Origin: SXOA01 sp046593355
Lineage (GTDB): Bacteria > Planctomycetota > Planctomycetia > Pirellulales > Pirellulaceae
NCBI GenBank assembly: GCA_046593355.1
Contig: JBKJNY010000102.1
Location: 92,824-156,823 of the forward strand
Length of the DNA: 64,000 bases
Direction: 5' to 3'
The notes under the pieces are model-generated. The model was not told the origin of the DNA. It saw nothing but the letters and a program-made list of their open reading frames with translations, and did not search any database. The position numbers and the translations under genes are program-made. Within the stretch, counting starts at the first letter, position 1; each line of letters starts with the position of its first letter. Below are positions 60,401 to 64,000 of the stretch, piece by piece.

Positions 60401-60553
60401 GATGGTCATTTCCACCGCCGTTCCCGGCTTGCCGCCTGGCGGAAATATCGAGGTAAGCTGGGTCGCCGGCAGTTGGGCGAGGCTGATGGATGTAACGCAA
60501 AGGCTCAATGCAAGCGCGCTAAAAAAGCCGCGCAGGGCGAAGAAGTCCTTCAT
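57479..60553 (-). CDS. Secreted PPC-domain protein with a long coiled coil
   Basis: 1024 residues, signal peptide about 1-26. An Ig-like N-terminal domain (TSIFPPGGKPGTAVEMTIAG) and at least two bacterial prepeptidase C-terminal (PPC) domains (VFSGRVDANTYDHLKVPLKA; EYVGQFSPQRDGDWVQFDAK) form the first 650 residues. An Ala/Lys-rich coiled coil (about 735-895, with NQGLKDAQAAAQK) and a C-terminal beta domain follow. Such proteins cluster with DUF1549/DUF1553 proteins in planctomycetes. It lies between that gene and the WD40-cytochrome gene, all on one strand, so they probably make one envelope complex. Confidence 0.88.
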   Translation of the reverse strand: MKDFFALRGFFSALALSLCVTSISLAQLPATQLTSIFPPGGKPGTAVEMTIAGLDQDDAGKLIFSHPGITAVGKMTMSTELEKVAKPVAGAFTVTIAADVPPEAYEVRTVGRFGQSNPRVFTVSALNELIDAGTNGAPDKAVDVPVGSVFSGRVDANTYDHLKVPLKAGERVIIDCSAQRIQSRLNATMVLMNPAGKELVRAKDTIGSDPVLDFTAPAEGFYVLKVFDNVYGGGPDYFYRLSVTPSAYVDFVFPPSAPAGSNNPFTIYGRNLPGGQPADGLTIGGAALQKLVVNIQMPADEVAKASLASSSTTPVRSAWQDGIEYRLPTPAGPANPVTVYFARGAVIVEAEPNDLPAQAQKITLPCEYVGQFSPQRDGDWVQFDAKKGENWFIEVASHQLGLESDPFFALYRVTKNEKGEEVVSDITQVDDTQERQAKIGTDFDTSTDDPSFKFSVPEDGTYRLFLRDQVGSGRKNPSFVYRLMIHAAEPDFRMLAQAIVPGNPQQNQNTPLLPNVVRKGGTTAVGVLIDRRDEFTGDIAITVEGLPAGVTCPGAIVGGDVNTAVLVFSAAEAAVAAAGPIKIVGKALIAGKEVVREARYAQIVWGTANRQVQNPEFQLTRSFQLAIIDKDLQPAFVQIGEDKIWETSIGGNIEIPVTVTRRGDYKEALKLVASGLPDPIKPKEINLDGNTAAGKFELAINQANIKPGVYTFYMRADTKQKHIRNPEAQVAIEAEQKQLDETITAFGEVVKTATTAKDLATKEATDTKTAATTAEQAKNTAATVAKQKVDAAKVAADNLAKAIEAAAKDAANQGLKDAQAAAQKASDEAAAQAKAAAEEQVKAEKVLADALALAKTKEDARVASEAALKAATDKVTAANQFKPQFDARVNAIKQANQPKDVNFSLISTPIKLRIVATPITFNSAAVGGAVKQGEKQALTANINRLYAFADAVEISFEPPPGVQGLTAAKVSIPNGQAEGKLEIVAAANATPGDHNVVVRAKGKFNNVDVQAVTNVVVKVEEVKK

Positions 60554-60606
60554 GGAATCGCCTCCAAAGGGGTCTAGGTGGGAGGTTGAGGCTGGTGGAC
60601 GGACTT

Positions 60607-60641
60607 GGGTGGCACGCCCACGGCTTGGCGTGAGCGTGAAT
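60607..60641. repeat. Half-element, family A copy 5
   Basis: GGGTGGCACG, then CCCACGGCTTGGCGTGAGCG; one hairpin with a changed right stem (GTGAGCGTG). It lies in the DUF1549-PPC junction beside D2. Confidence 0.75.
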
Positions 60642-60733
60642 CCGTACTGGAGTCAGGTAGGAGGGAGGGGCGGGAATACTTACTTCTCAGTTTGCTTCGC
60701 TCCGGTGAGGGAAGCAAGCTGTTTGCGAACTAC

Positions 60734-60838
60734 TCGTTCCCAAGCTCTGCTTGGGAACGCACGTCTTTGAAGCTCTGCTTCGCCGCTACGGGAAGCGGAG
60801 CTTCCGCCCTTGGGTTCCCAAGCAGAGCTTGGGAACCA
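60734..60838. repeat. Double-hairpin element, family D copy 2
   Basis: Same four-hairpin plan as at 42498: TTCCCAA around GCTCTGC, GAA around GCTCTGC, GAA around GCGGAGC, TTCCCAA around GCAGAGC. It ends a few bases before the stop codon of the DUF1549 gene. Confidence 0.95.
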
Positions 60839-60845
60839 GGGACGT

Positions 60846-63359
60846 TTAATGGTTAAACAAGAACTCCTTCGTATTAATCAGCGCCCAAACGATGTCTTCG
60901 TAGGCTCGCTGCGGGGCGTCCTTGTTCTTCTCAATATGTGCCAGGGCGATGTTCAGCTCGTCCGGCGTCGGCTGGCGGGCGAAGGCCAGTAGGTAAAGTT
61001 CGCGGATCTTCACGTCATTCGGCCGAGCCTTGTCGTTGGCCAAGGCCGCTGCCTTGCCGCTAGCGGCAGTCAGCTTGCCTTGGATTTCGCCAGAATTAAG
61101 AAGATGCAAGCTCTGGGCGAGGTTCGCCTCGCTGGACCGCTCGCATTCGCAGGCGCTCGAAGCTTCCGGCCGGCCAAAGACCGTCAGAAAGTACGAGTTG
61201 AAGCCGTTGTCCGGCAGTTGCACGGCCCGAGTGCCGGCGGGAATTGGCCCGAAGGAGGTCTGCGAGCCGGTCACTTGGTCAATCGCGTCGAGCAGCACTT
61301 CCGCATTCAGCCGCTTGGGATAGTAGCGGGAGAAGTTCTGCTTGTCGTCCTGGTTCCACTGGTTGGGCTCCGCGCTGAGTTGGTAGACCGTGGAGTTGCA
61401 AATCGTGCGGCAGAGGTTCTTCAGATCGAAATTGTGATCGGAGAAGTCTTTCGCGAGAGCTGCCAGCAGATCGGGGTTCGACGCCGGGTTGGTCACCCGC
61501 ATGTCGTCCTCCGGATCCACCAGGCCGCGGCCAAAGAAGTGCTTCCAATAGCGATTGACGAGCGAGCGGGAGAAGAACGGGTTATCCTTCTGCCCCAGCC
61601 AGTTCGCCAGTTCCTCGCGAGGGTCGTTGTCGGCGGGGATATCCAGCGGCTTTGCACCCAGGCCCGTCGGCTTTACGCCCTGGCCGGTCTTCGGATTCTG
61701 AGCGGCAGCGATGCCGCGACGATGGAAGATCCGCTCGTCCCCCTGCATCACTCCCTTCTTCCGCCCAACCTGGGCGAAGAATGCCGAGAAGCCGTAATAG
61801 TCCTGCTGGCTCCAGCGCTCGAACGGATGGTGATGGCAGCGGGCACACTGAATCCGCAGCCCTAGGAAGAGCTGGGCCGTATCTTCCACTTGCGCCGACT
61901 GGTCCTTGACCTCGCGATACCAGGCGACGGGGGCGTTCTTCCCCGCTTCGCCACTGGCGGTCACGATCTCCCGCACAAATTGGTCATACGGCTTGTTCTC
62001 GTGCAGGCTCTGGCGAATCCATTCATGGAACGCGAACGTGGCCGGCTTGTCGTTATCCTGCCGCCGCTTGTTGCGAAGGATCGCATTCCACTTATTGGCG
62101 AAGTAATCGGCGTAGTCGGTGCTTTCCAGCAATTGATTGATGACCCTGGCCCGTTTGTTCGGATCCTGGTCCGCCAGGAAATTGCCGGCCTCATCGAGCG
62201 ATGGCAGCCGTCCGGCGAGATCGACGGTGACACGGCGGAGGAAGGTGGCGTCATCACAGATGATGGAGGATGGCAGGCCAAGTGCGGTGAGCTTTTTGAA
62301 GACCTGCTCGTCCACATAATTCTTGGCGACCGGCAGCCCTTCAATCTTCACGCCCAGCGGAATCGTCGCCCGATAAACGCCGACGTTCCCCTGATAGCGG
62401 GCCATCACCGCCACCGAGCCCGTCAATTGGCCGGTGGTGACGAGGCCGGTGACGCTAACTTCGGCCATTTCGGTGTCGTTGCTGTCAAACGTCGTGGTGC
62501 GGGTGACGTCTTCGGTCGAGCCGTCGCTGTAGTGGGCGATAGCGACGATTTGCTGCGTCGTTTCCCGCTCCATCAGCCGCTCGGTCGGAAAGACTTCAAT
62601 ATGCGTGACCGCTGGATCGGTCTCTTTGCCGTAGGGCATTCCCTGTTCCACCCAGCGGCGCATCAGCCGGTAGGCGGGAGAATCAAATTCAATCCGCTGG
62701 CCGCCGCCGTGAGGCAATCGGGCTGAAGCTTTGAGCAGCAGCAAGCTTTGATCCGGGGCACCTGGGAAAAGACGCCTGCCCTTCCCTTCCTTCACCAAAA
62801 ACTCGTAGTCTTCCTTCGGCTCAAAGCCCAGCAACGACAAACGGAAGCCGTTTTGCCCGCCGCTCTTGCCGTGGCAGCCGCCGCCGTTGCAGGAATACTT
62901 GGTGAAGATGGGGGTCACCTGATTCGCAAAGTTAATCGGCAGGTCCGTGACGAGGTTCGCCACCTGCACGCTCACCACCGCTTCCACACCAGGAGCAGCA
63001 ACCGCTTTGACGACTGCTTTCCCTTCGGCGATGGGCAAAATAAGTCCCGTTTCATCGACCTTCACGATCCCAGCCGGCTCCGCCTGAAAGACGGTCTTGC
63101 GGGTCATGTCGCGAGTCTGGCCACTGTCGTAGTTGCCGGTAATGACCAACTGCTGCACGGCATCTCGGCCGGAAAGCATCAGCAAGCCATCCTTCGTCCG
63201 GCCGCTATCCAGGGCAATCGAAACCAGCTTGCCGGGGTCGCCCAGGCCGGGGGCCTTGGGCTTCGCGGGGGCATCAGCGGCGGAAAGAGAGGCAATCCAT
63301 AAGGCGGGGGTGATGAGTGCGGCTGTAAATACAACAGCAGCGGGAAGCGATCGTCGCAT
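60846..63359 (-). CDS. DUF1549/DUF1553 planctomycete surface protein with cytochrome c-like domain
   Basis: 837 residues, signal peptide about 1-28. Two Ig-like segments (SIALDSGRTKDGLLMLSG) precede a haem-type site CNGGGCH (C157, C162, H163; four residues between Cys, as often in this family). The DUF1549 domain follows (about 410-560, DEQVFKKLTALGL to YADYFANKWN) and then DUF1553 (about 590-810, NRYWKHFFGRGLVDPEDDMR). The protein is exported and thought to act in surface polymer or redox processes of planctomycetes. The Met at 63359 starts directly at the signal peptide. It is the first gene of the three-gene cluster. Confidence 0.93.
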   Translation of the reverse strand: MRRSLPAAVVFTAALITPALWIASLSAADAPAKPKAPGLGDPGKLVSIALDSGRTKDGLLMLSGRDAVQQLVITGNYDSGQTRDMTRKTVFQAEPAGIVKVDETGLILPIAEGKAVVKAVAAPGVEAVVSVQVANLVTDLPINFANQVTPIFTKYSCNGGGCHGKSGGQNGFRLSLLGFEPKEDYEFLVKEGKGRRLFPGAPDQSLLLLKASARLPHGGGQRIEFDSPAYRLMRRWVEQGMPYGKETDPAVTHIEVFPTERLMERETTQQIVAIAHYSDGSTEDVTRTTTFDSNDTEMAEVSVTGLVTTGQLTGSVAVMARYQGNVGVYRATIPLGVKIEGLPVAKNYVDEQVFKKLTALGLPSSIICDDATFLRRVTVDLAGRLPSLDEAGNFLADQDPNKRARVINQLLESTDYADYFANKWNAILRNKRRQDNDKPATFAFHEWIRQSLHENKPYDQFVREIVTASGEAGKNAPVAWYREVKDQSAQVEDTAQLFLGLRIQCARCHHHPFERWSQQDYYGFSAFFAQVGRKKGVMQGDERIFHRRGIAAAQNPKTGQGVKPTGLGAKPLDIPADNDPREELANWLGQKDNPFFSRSLVNRYWKHFFGRGLVDPEDDMRVTNPASNPDLLAALAKDFSDHNFDLKNLCRTICNSTVYQLSAEPNQWNQDDKQNFSRYYPKRLNAEVLLDAIDQVTGSQTSFGPIPAGTRAVQLPDNGFNSYFLTVFGRPEASSACECERSSEANLAQSLHLLNSGEIQGKLTAASGKAAALANDKARPNDVKIRELYLLAFARQPTPDELNIALAHIEKNKDAPQRAYEDIVWALINTKEFLFNH

Positions 63360-63553
63360 CGTGTTTCCTTTCCTCAGGCGGGGCAAGGAGTAAAGGACCA
63401 TCCATAGGCGGGTCCGACGGCAAAGATTGCCGCCAGCGATTCTGATTATCACCGGTTCCCAAAGATAATGCAAGCAAAGGAGGGGTCTTTTGGGCGGGCG
63501 ATTTTTCGCTTGTCCTGAGGGCCTTTCGCATGGTTTTGGCATACAATAGGCAA

Positions 63554-63820
63554 ATGGACACGATTACCCGCAATGTTGCCGATATCGACGCCCACGACCG
63601 CGAGGCGATTGAACACGTCATCGGCCGCTCACTCGCTGATGATCAGCGAGTGATTATCAGCGTGGCTCCAACCACCCCGCCGTGTGCTGATTCTCCAGCC
63701 GCTCCTCCGTCCGAAGTTCCGGCTTGGTGGAATATCTACGAGGGACTCAGCGAAGAAGAGGTTGATCGGCTTGATCAATTGATTCGGCAGCGGGCTACTC
63801 TGAGTCCGGTTTCTGGTTAG
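63554..63820 (+). CDS. Antitoxin-like hypothetical protein
   Basis: 88 residues. The C-terminal helix WWNIYEGLSEEEVDRLDQLI has the form seen in antitoxins that pair with PIN-domain toxins, but no toxin gene follows: 74 nt after the stop the left end of an ISL3-type element seems to begin. The N-terminus (MDTITRNVADIDAHDREAIE) is acidic. An ATG 24 nt further upstream is possible. Function is inferred weakly. Confidence 0.6.
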   Translation: MDTITRNVADIDAHDREAIEHVIGRSLADDQRVIISVAPTTPPCADSPAAPPSEVPAWWNIYEGLSEEEVDRLDQLIRQRATLSPVSG

Positions 63821-63893
63821 CCTTGCACTCGCGGACTCGTGCAATGGCCTGGTGACTTCAAAGTATCCGCACGTAAAGAAGGCAGATCCTTCC

Positions 63894-64000
63894 GGCTTTT
63901 CCGTGGGTGAATTGGGGGCTAAAACGGCTGGCCAAAGGGGGGCGAGCCGATGCGAGATATCGAATTGTACCAGCAGATCTTGGGACTTGAAGAACCTTGG
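63894..64000 (+). mobile_element. Left end of an ISL3-type insertion element (runs off the window)
   Basis: Probable left terminal sequence GGCTTTTCCGTGGGTGAATT at 63894, then the transposase start at 63950. The right end is outside the window, so the boundary is an inference. Confidence 0.5.
63950..64000 (+). CDS. ISL3-family transposase, first 17 residues
   Basis: MRDIELYQQILGLEEPW matches the opening of ISL3-family transposases (xELYQQILGL). The gene continues beyond the window. Only the start can be described; the position just after the antitoxin-like gene suggests the element inserted where the toxin gene would be. Confidence 0.65.
   Translation, partial: MRDIELYQQILGLEEPW

Noticed and set aside
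60846..63359. Unusual haem motif with four residues between the cysteines as a novelty
   Set aside because: CNxGxCHGK-type sites occur widely in DUF1549 proteins of planctomycetes, so this is a family trait.
1..64000. tRNA, rRNA or riboswitch genes
   Set aside because: No cloverleaf T-loop motifs, rRNA signatures or known riboswitch cores were noticed on either strand by eye; a covariance-model search would be decisive.

Overview
The window is a G+C-rich, gene-dense stretch that looks chromosomal and planctomycete, probably Planctomycetia (Pirellulales- or Gemmatales-like). The evidence is gene content: a membrane Ser/Thr kinase with the RARP-type linker after the kinase domain, a DUF1549/DUF1553 surface cytochrome protein next to a PPC-domain protein and a WD40-cytochrome protein, a DUF3352-like secreted protein, and many large secreted proteins of no known function. 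No rRNA, tRNA, CRISPR array or prophage was seen.

Layout. 1-9.5 kb: end of a PAP2 phosphatase, then minus-strand genes for a putative outer-membrane protein, a Ser/Thr kinase, NadD, an HtrA-like protease, a lipoprotein, a two-helix membrane protein and an SDR reductase. 9.5-15.6 kb: an AT-rich spacer, an AhpD-like protein, a small membrane protein, and pyruvate dehydrogenase E1 and E2. 15.6-28 kb: cardiolipin synthase, a beta-propeller protein, three tandem MGEENR small membrane proteins, a cysteine hydrolase, xylulokinase, an acyltransferase, CoaD, two tandem purine nucleoside phosphorylases and the DUF3352-like protein. 28-46 kb: a BON protein, a lipoprotein, and a minus-strand type II secretion/pseudopilus operon transcribed gspE-F-G-H-I-J-K-L-M-D. 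46-50 kb: a Spy/LTXXQ-like protein, a GT39 glycosyltransferase and an LpxL-type acyltransferase. 50-54 kb: a frameshifted IS30 transposase, a Tat-exported metallophosphatase, a DinB protein, a PilZ protein and a membrane-anchored redoxin. 54-63.4 kb: the WD40-cytochrome, PPC and DUF1549 cluster. The right edge holds an antitoxin-like gene and the start of an ISL3-type transposase.

Main discoveries. (1) The redoxin at 53341-54111 has an in-frame TGA exactly where the catalytic Cys of a CxxC motif belongs. A bacterial SECIS-like hairpin lies directly after it, so it is very likely a selenoprotein that ordinary gene calling would split in two. (2) The window holds about 28 short palindromic elements of at least a dozen sequence families, almost all in gene junctions. 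Several families are double hairpins in which the stems vary by compensatory change around a constant apical core (GCTYYGC or its complement). These elements occupy most junctions of the secretion operon and of the cytochrome cluster. They supply stop codons to several genes, and in a few cases they are translated in frame, most clearly an 81-nt palindrome inside the second purine nucleoside phosphorylase. (3) A tandem family of small MGEENR membrane proteins repeats even its ribosome-binding leader; one copy is frameshifted at a run of eight G.
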